64,000 nucleotides of DNA, from NCBI GenBank assembly GCA_900544865.1, contig UQXA01000001.1, positions 62,001 through 126,000 on the forward strand, read 5' to 3'. Positions 8,322 through 15,688 of the stretch are shown here, in pieces. The notes under the pieces are model-generated. The model was not told where the DNA came from. It ran no database searches and worked only from the letters and a program-made list of their open reading frames with translations. The first letter of the stretch is position 1. Every line of letters begins with the position of its first letter. Source of the DNA: an uncultured Collinsella sp. Its GTDB lineage: Bacteria; Actinomycetota; Coriobacteriia; Coriobacteriales; Coriobacteriaceae. Position numbers and translations under genes: made by a program.

Positions 8322-9594
8322 GAATGCCCACGTCGTCGACCCGTCTGTCGAGCTTGACGGTGTCGTTGACGTCCTGATCGACGGCGACAAGATCGCCGAG
8401 GTCGGCGAGAACCTCGCCGCCGAGGGAGCCGAGGTCCGCGACCTTTCCGGTAAGTACCTTGTCCCTGGCCTGGTGGACATGCATGTCCACCTGCGCGAGC
8501 CCGGCTACGAGGTCAAAGAGGACATCGAGAGCGGCACCCGCGCAGCTGCCAAGGGCGGCTTCACCGGCGTGTGCGCCATGCCCAACACCGACCCCGTTAC
8601 CGATAACGGTACCGTCGTTGAGTTCGTCAAGTCCCGCGCTGCCGAGGTCGGCCACTGTCGCGTCTATCCTTCTGGCGCCATGACCCGCGGTCTCAAGGGC
8701 GAGGCCATGTCCGAGATGGGCGATATGGTCGCCCACGGCGCCGTCGCCTTCACCGACGACGGTCGCGGCGTGCAGGGTGCAGGCATGCTCCGTCGCTGCA
8801 TGGACTACGGCAAGATGTTCGGCAAGGTCTTTATGAGCCATTGCCAGGACGAGGATCTGGTCGGTCACGGCCAGATCAACGAGGGCAAGGTCTCTACCCG
8901 TCTGGCCCTCGAGGGCTGGCCGGCGGCAGGCGAGGAGCTGCAGATCGCTCGCGATATCGAGATCGCCAAGCTGACCGGTGCCAAGCTGCACATCCAGCAC
9001 ATCTCCACCGCGCATGGCCTGGAGCTCGTGCGTGCCGGTAAGGCAGCTGGCGTGCAGGTCACCTGCGAGGCCACACCGCACCACATGTTCCTGACCGAGA
9101 ACGACCTGGACGAGACCTACAACACCTCGCTTAAGGTCAACCCGCCGCTGCGTACCGATGAAGATGCCGAGGCGATCCGTCAGGGCGTCATCGACGGCAC
9201 CGTAGACGTCATCGTCACCGACCACGCTCCCCATACCCCGTGGGAGAAGGCCCGCGAGTTCGAGCTCGCGCCCTTCGGCATGATCGGCCTCGAGACCTCG
9301 CTGTCGCTCGTGCTCACCGAGCTGGTCAACACCGGTAAGATGGGCATGGGTCGCATGGTCGAGCTCATGGCCATCAAGCCGCGCGAGATCTTGGGTCTGG
9401 ACCAGGTTCAGGTCAAGGCGGGCTCCGTTGCCGACCTGACCGTGTTCGACCCCGCCGTCACCTGGACGGTCGGCGAGGACGGCTACGAGTCGCGCTCCGA
9501 GAACTCCGGTTTTGCCGGCCGTACGCTCACCGGTCGTGCCACCGATGTGTTTGTCGGCGGTAAGCAGACGCTTGCCGACGGCTGCATCTGCTAG
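8305..9594 (+). CDS. pyrC: Dihydroorotase
   Basis: Cyclises carbamoyl aspartate to dihydroorotate. 429 residues, class I type. The metal site HVHLREPG follows the N-terminal beta domain; a second metal region is TDHAPHTPWEK. Residues ANTD... in the form MPNTDP are also conserved. The start ATG overlaps the end of pyrB by 17 nt and is preceded by GGAGGTG, so translation is likely coupled. Class I dihydroorotases often need PyrB for activity in other bacteria; that cannot be judged here. Confidence 0.95.
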   Translation: MALLLKNAHVVDPSVELDGVVDVLIDGDKIAEVGENLAAEGAEVRDLSGKYLVPGLVDMHVHLREPGYEVKEDIESGTRAAAKGGFTGVCAMPNTDPVTDNGTVVEFVKSRAAEVGHCRVYPSGAMTRGLKGEAMSEMGDMVAHGAVAFTDDGRGVQGAGMLRRCMDYGKMFGKVFMSHCQDEDLVGHGQINEGKVSTRLALEGWPAAGEELQIARDIEIAKLTGAKLHIQHISTAHGLELVRAGKAAGVQVTCEATPHHMFLTENDLDETYNTSLKVNPPLRTDEDAEAIRQGVIDGTVDVIVTDHAPHTPWEKAREFELAPFGMIGLETSLSLVLTELVNTGKMGMGRMVELMAIKPREILGLDQVQVKAGSVADLTVFDPAVTWTVGEDGYESRSENSGFAGRTLTGRATDVFVGGKQTLADGCIC

Positions 9595-9686
9595 CATAGC
9601 CTTATCGCTTTTGTGCGCGGTGCCCTTGCGGTGCCGCGCTTTCTGTTCGTTTTGACCATGCAACCGCATGGGGGATTGGAGCGTCT

Positions 9687-10478
9687 ATGCCCACACCTTC
9701 CACTGCACGCATGCACGACTTCGAGGTCGTCTCGAACCAGGAGATCGCCGACGGCATCTTCTCGCTCGTCATCTCGGCCCCCAAGCTTGCAAGTGCGCTC
9801 AAGCCCGGTCAGTTTGTGAACATTGCCGTGCCCGGCGATGCGTCCTCACTGCTTCGCGTGCCCCTGAGCTTCTATCGCGCCGACGCCCAGGCCGGTACCG
9901 TCGAGCTGTGGTACGCCGTCGTGGGCGACGACACCCGTCGCCTGTCGCAGATGGCCCCCGGCTCCAAGTCCAACCTGTTGGGCCCTGGCGGCCGCGGCTG
10001 GCTTGTGCCCGAGGGCACCAGGAAGGCGCTGCTCGTTGCTGGCGGCATCGGTGTTCCGCCCGTGCTGTGCCTCGCCGGCATGCTTGCCAAGCAGGGCGTG
10101 GATGTTGACGTGTGCCTGGGCTTTGGCACCGCGTCCAAGGCCGTGGGTGTTGATGAGTTCCGTGCGCTGGGCGCCACGGTTAACGTGTGCACCGACGATG
10201 GCACGCTGGGCACGCATGGTTTTTGCACCGACCCGGCAGCCGAGTTGCTCGGCGAGGGCGGCTACGACTATGTCGCCAGCTGCGGTCCCGCCGTCATGAT
10301 GAAGAAGGTCGCCTCCGCTGCCGCCGAGGCCGGTGCGTACTGCGAGGTGTCGCTCGAGCGCATGATGAGCTGCGGCTTTGGCGCCTGCAACACCTGCAAT
10401 GTCGAGACGGTCGACGGTATGAAGGGTGCTTGCATGTGCGGCCCCGTGTTCGATGCTTCCAAGGTGGTGGTCTTCTAG
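9687..10478 (+). CDS. pyrK: Dihydroorotate dehydrogenase electron transfer subunit PyrK
   Basis: FAD/[2Fe-2S] subunit that passes electrons from PyrD to NAD+ in class 1B dihydroorotate dehydrogenases. 263 residues. The FAD motif RVPLSFYR, the nucleotide loop AGGIGVPP and the C-terminal cysteines (SCGFGACNTC ... CMCG) that hold the iron-sulfur cluster are all visible. It starts 92 nt after pyrC, behind GGGGATTGGAG, and overlaps pyrD by one base. The pair implies NAD-linked oxidation suited to an anaerobe. Confidence 0.95.
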   Translation: MPTPSTARMHDFEVVSNQEIADGIFSLVISAPKLASALKPGQFVNIAVPGDASSLLRVPLSFYRADAQAGTVELWYAVVGDDTRRLSQMAPGSKSNLLGPGGRGWLVPEGTRKALLVAGGIGVPPVLCLAGMLAKQGVDVDVCLGFGTASKAVGVDEFRALGATVNVCTDDGTLGTHGFCTDPAAELLGEGGYDYVASCGPAVMMKKVASAAAEAGAYCEVSLERMMSCGFGACNTCNVETVDGMKGACMCGPVFDASKVVVF

Positions 10479-11401
10479 TGGGTACCGTGAACATGGCCGT
10501 CGATTTCGGCGGCGTCAAGATGCAGAACCCCATCAACACCGCAGCCGGTACCTTTGGCTACGGCTGGCAGTTCCAGAACTTCTTTGATGTTTCCCAGCTG
10601 GGCGCCATCACCACCAAGGGCTGCGCTGCCGAGCCCTGGCCTGGCAATCCCGCGCCCCGCATGGCCGAGATTCCCGGCGGCATGATCAACTCCGTGGGCC
10701 TTCAGAATCCCGGCGTGGCCGCCTTTGCCCGCGAGTCCGGTCCGTGGCTCGAGCAGCTTTCCAAGGACGGCTGCCAGGTCATCTGTCAGGTCGCCGGTCA
10801 CTCCGTCGAGGAGTTTGTCCGCGCACTCGAGATGTATGTCGAGCTGTGCCCTTGGGCTGCCGGCTACGAGATCAACGTGAGCTGCCCTAATATCGCCGCC
10901 GGCGGTGCCGCCATGGGCTCTACGCCCGAGGGCGCCTCTTCCGTTATGGCTGCCTGCCGCAAGGTGACCGATAAGCCACTGTTCGTGAAGATGGCGCCGG
11001 TCAACGTCGCCGAGATCGCCAAGGCCCTCGAGGCTGCCGGCGCCGACGGCCTTTCAGTCATCAACTCCATCCAGGGCATGGCCATCGACGTCCATACCCG
11101 CAAGTCCCGCGTGGCCAAGCCCAAGGGCGGCCTTTCGGGCCCGCTGTGCCACCACATCGCCGTGCGCATGGTCTGGGAGGTTGCCCAGGCCGTCGATATC
11201 CCCATCAACGGTGTCGGCGGTGTCATGACCGGCGAGGATGCGGCCGAGTTTATCCTAGCCGGCGCCACCTGCGTGTCGGTCGGCATGGCCAACTTCGTCG
11301 ATCCGTGCGCTTCGCTCAAGATCGCGCATGAGCTCGAGGCCTGGGCTGAGTCCCAGGGCGTGAAGGACATCAACGAACTGGTAGGTGCTTTCGAATGCTA
11401 G
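10478..11401 (+). CDS. pyrD: Dihydroorotate dehydrogenase, class 1B catalytic subunit
   Basis: FMN enzyme oxidising dihydroorotate to orotate, partnered with PyrK. 307 residues when begun at the GTG that overlaps the pyrK stop (TAGTG), behind AAGGTGG. GTG 10487 and ATG 10493 are alternatives. The active-site loop has the class 1 Cys (NVSCPN), and the FMN phosphate region GVGGVMTGEDA is present. It overlaps pyrF by 7 nt. Confidence 0.94.
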   Translation: MGTVNMAVDFGGVKMQNPINTAAGTFGYGWQFQNFFDVSQLGAITTKGCAAEPWPGNPAPRMAEIPGGMINSVGLQNPGVAAFARESGPWLEQLSKDGCQVICQVAGHSVEEFVRALEMYVELCPWAAGYEINVSCPNIAAGGAAMGSTPEGASSVMAACRKVTDKPLFVKMAPVNVAEIAKALEAAGADGLSVINSIQGMAIDVHTRKSRVAKPKGGLSGPLCHHIAVRMVWEVAQAVDIPINGVGGVMTGEDAAEFILAGATCVSVGMANFVDPCASLKIAHELEAWAESQGVKDINELVGAFEC

Positions 11402-12111
11402 AGACCGATGCCCGCGACCGCGTAATCGTCGCTCTCGACTGCGACCGCGAGCGTGCGCTCGAGCTCGCCCACGAGCTTTCGGGCCATGCCGCCTGGCTTA
11501 AGGTTGGTATGACGCTCTATTACGCTGAGGGCCCCGAGATCGTCAAGACCTTTAAGGACCTGGGCTTTAAGGTCTTCCTTGACCTTAAGTTCCATGATAT
11601 TCCGCATCAGGTTCGCGGTGCCGCCCGTTCGGCCTCGCTTGCCGGCGCCGACCTGCTCTCGGTTCACGGCTTGGGTTCGGGCGCCATGCTCGCTGCCTGC
11701 CGCGAGGGTGCCGAGGAGGCGCGCGAGGACCGCGCCAAGCTCGTCGCCATCACCGTGCTCACGAGCATGAATCAGGATGCCTTGAGCGAGATCGGCGTCG
11801 AGTCGCCCGTGGCCGAGGAGGCCGCCCGCCTGGCAAAGCTCGCTCAGGCCAACGGCATCGACGGCATCGTGTGCTCGCCGATGGAGGCCCATGACATGCG
11901 CGAGTTGCTCGGCCCCGACGCGCTGATCGTGACTCCGGGCGTGCGTCCTGTGGGTGCCGCCCTTGGTGACCAGTCCCGTGTGGCGACGCCTTCCCAGGCT
12001 ATCGAGCGTGGCGCAAGCCACATTGTGGTGGGCCGTCCCATCACCGGTGTCGACGATCCGGTTGCCGCCTTTGACGCTATCGTCGCCGAGCTGGTCGAAA
12101 ACGTCGCGTAA
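11395..12111 (+). CDS. pyrF: Orotidine 5'-phosphate decarboxylase
   Basis: Decarboxylates OMP to UMP, the last step of the pathway. 238 residues. DLKFHDIPHQV carries the catalytic Asp-Lys-Asp set, and a C-terminal phosphate loop lies around SHIVVGRPIT. The ATG overlaps the pyrD stop (ATGCTAG), consistent with coupled translation. It is the last gene of the operon. The orotate phosphoribosyltransferase gene pyrE and carAB are not in this window. Confidence 0.95.
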   Translation: MLETDARDRVIVALDCDRERALELAHELSGHAAWLKVGMTLYYAEGPEIVKTFKDLGFKVFLDLKFHDIPHQVRGAARSASLAGADLLSVHGLGSGAMLAACREGAEEAREDRAKLVAITVLTSMNQDALSEIGVESPVAEEAARLAKLAQANGIDGIVCSPMEAHDMRELLGPDALIVTPGVRPVGAALGDQSRVATPSQAIERGASHIVVGRPITGVDDPVAAFDAIVAELVENVA

Positions 12112-12297
12112 AAGATTCCCCTAAGTCACCACTTTTGGGTCTCATTAGCACAAAATAGCCCCTGTGCCTGCGTAAACTTTCCCATCCTTTGTGTGGAATC
12201 GCAGGTCAGGGGCTTAACTTTGGGCGCAGTATATTGCACTTTTTGCGGGTATCGTCTAACCTATGGAGCCGCGATTGGGCTTTTTGTACGTTCTACG

Positions 12298-12306
12298 TGC
12301 TAAAAT
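12298..12306 (+). promoter_or_regulatory. Extended -10 promoter for mihF
   Basis: TGCTAAAAT about 45 nt before the mihF start. No matching -35 is seen at 17 nt. The rest of the 239-nt gap after pyrF shows no other clear signal. Confidence 0.5.
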
Positions 12307-12350
12307 GCCAATTATTGAATCAGATATAACCCAACTATTTGGAGGTACGA

Positions 12351-12659
12351 ATGGCACTCCCTCAGCTTACCGATGAGCAGCGTAAGCAGGCTCTTGAGAA
12401 GGCTGCTGCCGCACGTCACGCCCGCGCTGAGCTTCGCGAGCAGATCAAGAAGGGTGAGAAGTCCCTCGAGTCCGTGCTCAACTCCGATGACCCCATCGCT
12501 TCCCGCATGAAGGTTTCCACCCTCATCGAGTCTCTCCCTGGTTATGGCAAGGCCAAGGCCGCCAAGATCATGGAGGAGCTCGGTATCTCCGCTACCCGTC
12601 GCGTCCAGGGCCTCGGCGTCCGTCAGCGCGAGCAGCTCCTCGAGCAGCTGACCAAATAA
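12351..12659 (+). CDS. mihF: Integration host factor, actinobacterial type
   Basis: A nucleoid-associated DNA-bending protein, unrelated to the HU-like IHF of proteobacteria. 102 residues: a helical, charged N-terminus (MALPQLTDEQRKQALEKA) and an H2TH-like DNA-binding part around IESLPGYGKAKAAKIMEELG. GGAGGTACGA precedes the chosen ATG; an in-frame ATG four codons upstream overlaps that site. In actinobacteria it usually stands directly before gmk, as here, where the two genes abut. It is the main lineage marker in the window. Confidence 0.93.
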   Translation: MALPQLTDEQRKQALEKAAAARHARAELREQIKKGEKSLESVLNSDDPIASRMKVSTLIESLPGYGKAKAAKIMEELGISATRRVQGLGVRQREQLLEQLTK

Positions 12660-13229
12660 GTGAGCGCTCAGGATTCCAAGCTCTTTGTGATTTCTGGACC
12701 GTCAGGCGCAGGCAAGGGTACGCTCGTCACTCGTGTGCGCGAGCGCCGCTCGAACCTGGGCCTGACGGTTTCGGCTACCACGCGAGCACCACGTAAAGGT
12801 GAGGTCGACGGCGTCAACTACTTTTTTCTGACGCGCGAGGAGTTCGACCGCCGCGTGGCAAACGGTGAGTTTGTCGAGTGGGCCGAGGTCCACGGTAACT
12901 GCTACGGCACGTTGGTGAGCGAGGTCACATCCAAGCTCGCCTCGGGCGCGTCTCTGATTTTGGAGATCGATGTCCAGGGCGCCCTGCAGGTGAAGGAGCG
13001 TTTCCCCGAGGCCGTGCTGATCTTTATCAAGCCGCCTTCGCTTGAGGTGCTCCGCGAGCGTCTAGTCGGTCGCGGTACCGAGACGCCCGAGACGATTGAG
13101 CTGCGTATGGCAAACGCCGCCGATGAGCTTGCCCTTGCCGACCGCTACGACGACGTCGTGGTAAATGACGATCTCGACCGCGCGACCGATGAGCTCGTTC
13201 GCGTTCTCGATATGCATGAAAGGATCTGA
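12660..13229 (+). CDS. gmk: Guanylate kinase
   Basis: Phosphorylates GMP/dGMP to GDP/dGDP. 189 residues with the P-loop GPSGAGKGT near the N-terminus, the GMP-binding region SATTRAPRKGEVDGVNYFF and the lid segment around RLVGRGTET. It starts with GTG immediately after the mihF stop, so the two are translated together. The order mihF-gmk-rpoZ is characteristic of actinobacteria. Confidence 0.96.
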   Translation: MSAQDSKLFVISGPSGAGKGTLVTRVRERRSNLGLTVSATTRAPRKGEVDGVNYFFLTREEFDRRVANGEFVEWAEVHGNCYGTLVSEVTSKLASGASLILEIDVQGALQVKERFPEAVLIFIKPPSLEVLRERLVGRGTETPETIELRMANAADELALADRYDDVVVNDDLDRATDELVRVLDMHERI

Positions 13230-13234
13230 GGTCC

Positions 13235-13516
13235 GTGTCCGTTGTAAAGCCTTGCATTGACGATCTTCTGGAGAAGACCGATCACAACCGCTTCCTGCTC
13301 GCTTCGCTTGCCTCCAAGCGCGCCTGCGACATCAATAGCATGCTGCGTGGCCAGCACAACCGTGTGCTTGCCGTCCAGGATGTCGATGACATCACCATCG
13401 GGCTTTCCGGTGCCGATACCATCTCGATGGCTATGGACGAGATTGTCGACGGCGACATCTCTTACGACGAGGCCCGTTACGAGAAGGCGCTCGGCCACAA
13501 GGTTGCTGAAGCCTAA
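13235..13516 (+). CDS. rpoZ: RNA polymerase omega subunit
   Basis: A small RNA polymerase subunit that aids assembly by holding the beta' C-terminal tail. 93 residues. The family core is recognisable in RFLLASLASKRACDIN and the acidic C-terminal helix region. It starts with GTG five bases after gmk. The following gene begins on the next base after its stop. Confidence 0.9.
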   Translation: MSVVKPCIDDLLEKTDHNRFLLASLASKRACDINSMLRGQHNRVLAVQDVDDITIGLSGADTISMAMDEIVDGDISYDEARYEKALGHKVAEA

Positions 13517-14761
13517 ATGGCGGCTCGCGTCTGCCTGGTCCACTATCACGAGGTTGGACTGAAGGGTAAGAACCGCGCACATTTTGAGCATATCCTCATG
13601 GATAACATTAAGGCGGCCTTGGCCGCCTTTTCCGTGAATGCCGTGTCTCGAATTTCCGGTTATATCCTCGTGACCTTTAACGAGCATCAGGCCGACGAGG
13701 CGGCACGTGTCATTCGCACCGTTCCCGGCGTTGCTCGTGTGTCTTTGGCGTATCACACCAATCGCGACCCTCAGGAGTACTGCGCCGCCGCCGTGAAGGC
13801 GCTGCGCGAGTTTGGTTACTTCGATTCGTTTAAGGTGCACGCCAAGCGCTCCAATACCGACTATGAGCTCACCTCGATTGACATCAATCGTCAGGTGGGC
13901 GAGGTGTTGTGCGAGGCGTTTCCTGATAAAAAGGTTCAGATGCACGATCCTGACGCTATGGTGCACGTGCTGGTGGTCCAGGGTAGCGTCTACGTGTATG
14001 CGCGCTCCGAGCGCGGTGTGGGCGGTTTGCCGGTTGGTTCTGCCGGCAAGGTCGTGACGCTGCTGTCGTCGGGTATCGATTCTCCGGTGGCGACCTGGAT
14101 GCTCGCGCGTCGCGGCGCGGTGTGCGTGCCGGTGCATTTCTCTGGTCGTCCGCAGACGCCCGATACGAGCGAGTATTTGGTGCAGGACATCATCCGTGCG
14201 CTTGAGCCGGGTGTCCAGATCGGCCGCCTGTACGTGGTGCCGTTTGGCGACTGCCAGCGTGAGATTTCGGTCACCTGTCCCAGCAACCTGCGCGTGATCA
14301 TGTATCGCCGCATTATGTATTCGGTTGCCGAGCGCATTGCACACATCGAGGGCGCCAAGGCTATCGTGACTGGTGAATCGCTCGGTCAGGTTGCCTCCCA
14401 GACGCTCGAGAACATCATGGCCGTCAATGAGGCCGTGAAGATCCCCGTGTTCCGTCCGTTGATCGGTTCGGACAAGCAGGAGATCATCGCACGCGCTGAG
14501 GAGATCGGTACGTTCGATATCTCGACCGAGGCTGCTCCCGACTGCTGCACGCTGTTTATGCCGCGCCGTCCCGAGACGCACGCTAAACTCGATGCCGTGC
14601 ATGAGGCCTGGGAGTTGTTCGATCACGAGGAGATGATCGAGCGCCTGCTCAAGCAGACCGAGTACATCGACTTCGAAAGCAACACGTATAAGGCCCCTAA
14701 GACCTTAAAACGCAAACATTCGGAGCTTGCTCCGCGTGAGATTTACCAAGATCACGAGTAA
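13517..14761 (+). CDS. thiI: tRNA 4-thiouridine synthase ThiI
   Basis: Adenylates U8 of tRNA and inserts sulfur to make 4-thiouridine; in some bacteria it also serves thiamine synthesis. 414 residues: an N-terminal ferredoxin-like region, a THUMP domain (about 60-165) and a PP-loop ATPase with SSGIDSPVA near residue 180. There is no C-terminal rhodanese domain, so this is the short form that needs a separate cysteine desulfurase for sulfur delivery, as in Bacillus. It starts directly after rpoZ and ends at a strong terminator. Confidence 0.94.
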   Translation: MAARVCLVHYHEVGLKGKNRAHFEHILMDNIKAALAAFSVNAVSRISGYILVTFNEHQADEAARVIRTVPGVARVSLAYHTNRDPQEYCAAAVKALREFGYFDSFKVHAKRSNTDYELTSIDINRQVGEVLCEAFPDKKVQMHDPDAMVHVLVVQGSVYVYARSERGVGGLPVGSAGKVVTLLSSGIDSPVATWMLARRGAVCVPVHFSGRPQTPDTSEYLVQDIIRALEPGVQIGRLYVVPFGDCQREISVTCPSNLRVIMYRRIMYSVAERIAHIEGAKAIVTGESLGQVASQTLENIMAVNEAVKIPVFRPLIGSDKQEIIARAEEIGTFDISTEAAPDCCTLFMPRRPETHAKLDAVHEAWELFDHEEMIERLLKQTEYIDFESNTYKAPKTLKRKHSELAPREIYQDHE

Positions 14762-14771
14762 ATTTGTGCAT

Positions 14772-14805
14772 AGACCGACGATGCGCCTGCATCGTCGGTC
14801 TTTTG
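14772..14805 (+). terminator. Terminator of the mihF-gmk-rpoZ-thiI operon
   Basis: A perfect 13-bp stem, AGACCGACGATGC with GCATCGTCGGTCT, followed by TTTGC. Confidence 0.92.
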
Positions 14806-14867
14806 CTATCTGGGCATTTTGCGGCTAAGTGTTCATTTGCTGACGTGTGCCTGAATAAATGGACAGA

Positions 14868-14920
14868 TTTGTGCAAGGTTTTGGTCGGTTTTTGGTTTGA
14901 CCGCTAAAACCGGTTTTGGA
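14868..14920 (+). repeat. TTTGGT motifs at 11-bp spacing upstream of comEA
   Basis: TTTGGTC at 14880-14886 and TTTGGTT at 14891-14897 are exactly 11 bp apart. TTTGTGC lies just before them, and another TTTTGG follows at 14914-14919. The same motif and spacing recur before recA (43287-43347). Confidence 0.55.
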
Positions 14921-14974
14921 GCGTGGCTGTTGCGGAACTCCTTTCCTGACACGATGGTGTTGGGAGGTTTTGCT

Positions 14975-15688
14975 ATGGCGCAGCGCGAACAACACGAACG
15001 GGTCAAAAAGATGGACCGCTTGGCGGACAAGCTGTTCGGTCATAAGGCAGTGGTGATGGCGATACTGGTCGTCATTGCGATGGCGAGCGGTTTGGCGATG
15101 GCGAACCTTGGCGGCGGTGCCGGCGGCGTGTCGTTTGAGCGCACTGATGGTTCGGGCTCGTTAGTGGAGACGGGATCCGGCGATGCCTCGAGCGGAAAGA
15201 CATCCGAAGGCTCTTCGCCTAAGGCGTCTGCCGCGGCAGAGGTCTATGTCGATGTTGATGGCGCCGTTGTGTCGCCCGGTGTATATCGCCTCAAGGACGG
15301 AGCGCGGGTGGCTCAGGCGATTGATGCCGCCGGCGGGCTGGCGCCCGAGGCAGACGTTACGGGGCTCAATCGGGCATCTAAGGTCGTCGATGGACAGAAG
15401 ATTCACGTTCCAACGGTAGGGGAGCATCAGGCGTCCATTGCGGAAGCCGGTGTTGATGGTGGGGCTTCCGCACCATCGGGCGTGAGTGGCGCAACAGGAC
15501 TGGTAAATATCAATACGGCAAGCGCGGCAGAGCTACAGACGCTCTCGGGCATCGGTCCCTCCATGGCCCAGTCGATTATCGATGAGCGGACAAAGAACGG
15601 TGCTTTTGCCTCGGTTGACGATCTGATGCGTGTGTCGGGAATCGGCGAGAAGAAGCTTGCCAAAATCAAAGATTGCATCTGCGTATGA
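14975..15688 (+). CDS. comEA: Competence protein ComEA, helix-hairpin-helix DNA receptor
   Basis: A membrane-anchored receptor that binds incoming double-stranded DNA. 237 residues: a short cytoplasmic part, one transmembrane helix (about 26-48, AVVMAILVVIAMASGLAMA), a flexible Ser/Gly/Ala stretch, an SLBB-type domain (VYVDVDGAVVSPGVYRL) and two C-terminal helix-hairpin-helix motifs (LQTLSGIGPSMAQ and LMRVSGIGEKKLAKI). ATG 14975 has GGGAGG upstream; a longer frame to 14897 does not. It overlaps comEC by 4 nt. Confidence 0.93.
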   Translation: MAQREQHERVKKMDRLADKLFGHKAVVMAILVVIAMASGLAMANLGGGAGGVSFERTDGSGSLVETGSGDASSGKTSEGSSPKASAAAEVYVDVDGAVVSPGVYRLKDGARVAQAIDAAGGLAPEADVTGLNRASKVVDGQKIHVPTVGEHQASIAEAGVDGGASAPSGVSGATGLVNINTASAAELQTLSGIGPSMAQSIIDERTKNGAFASVDDLMRVSGIGEKKLAKIKDCICV

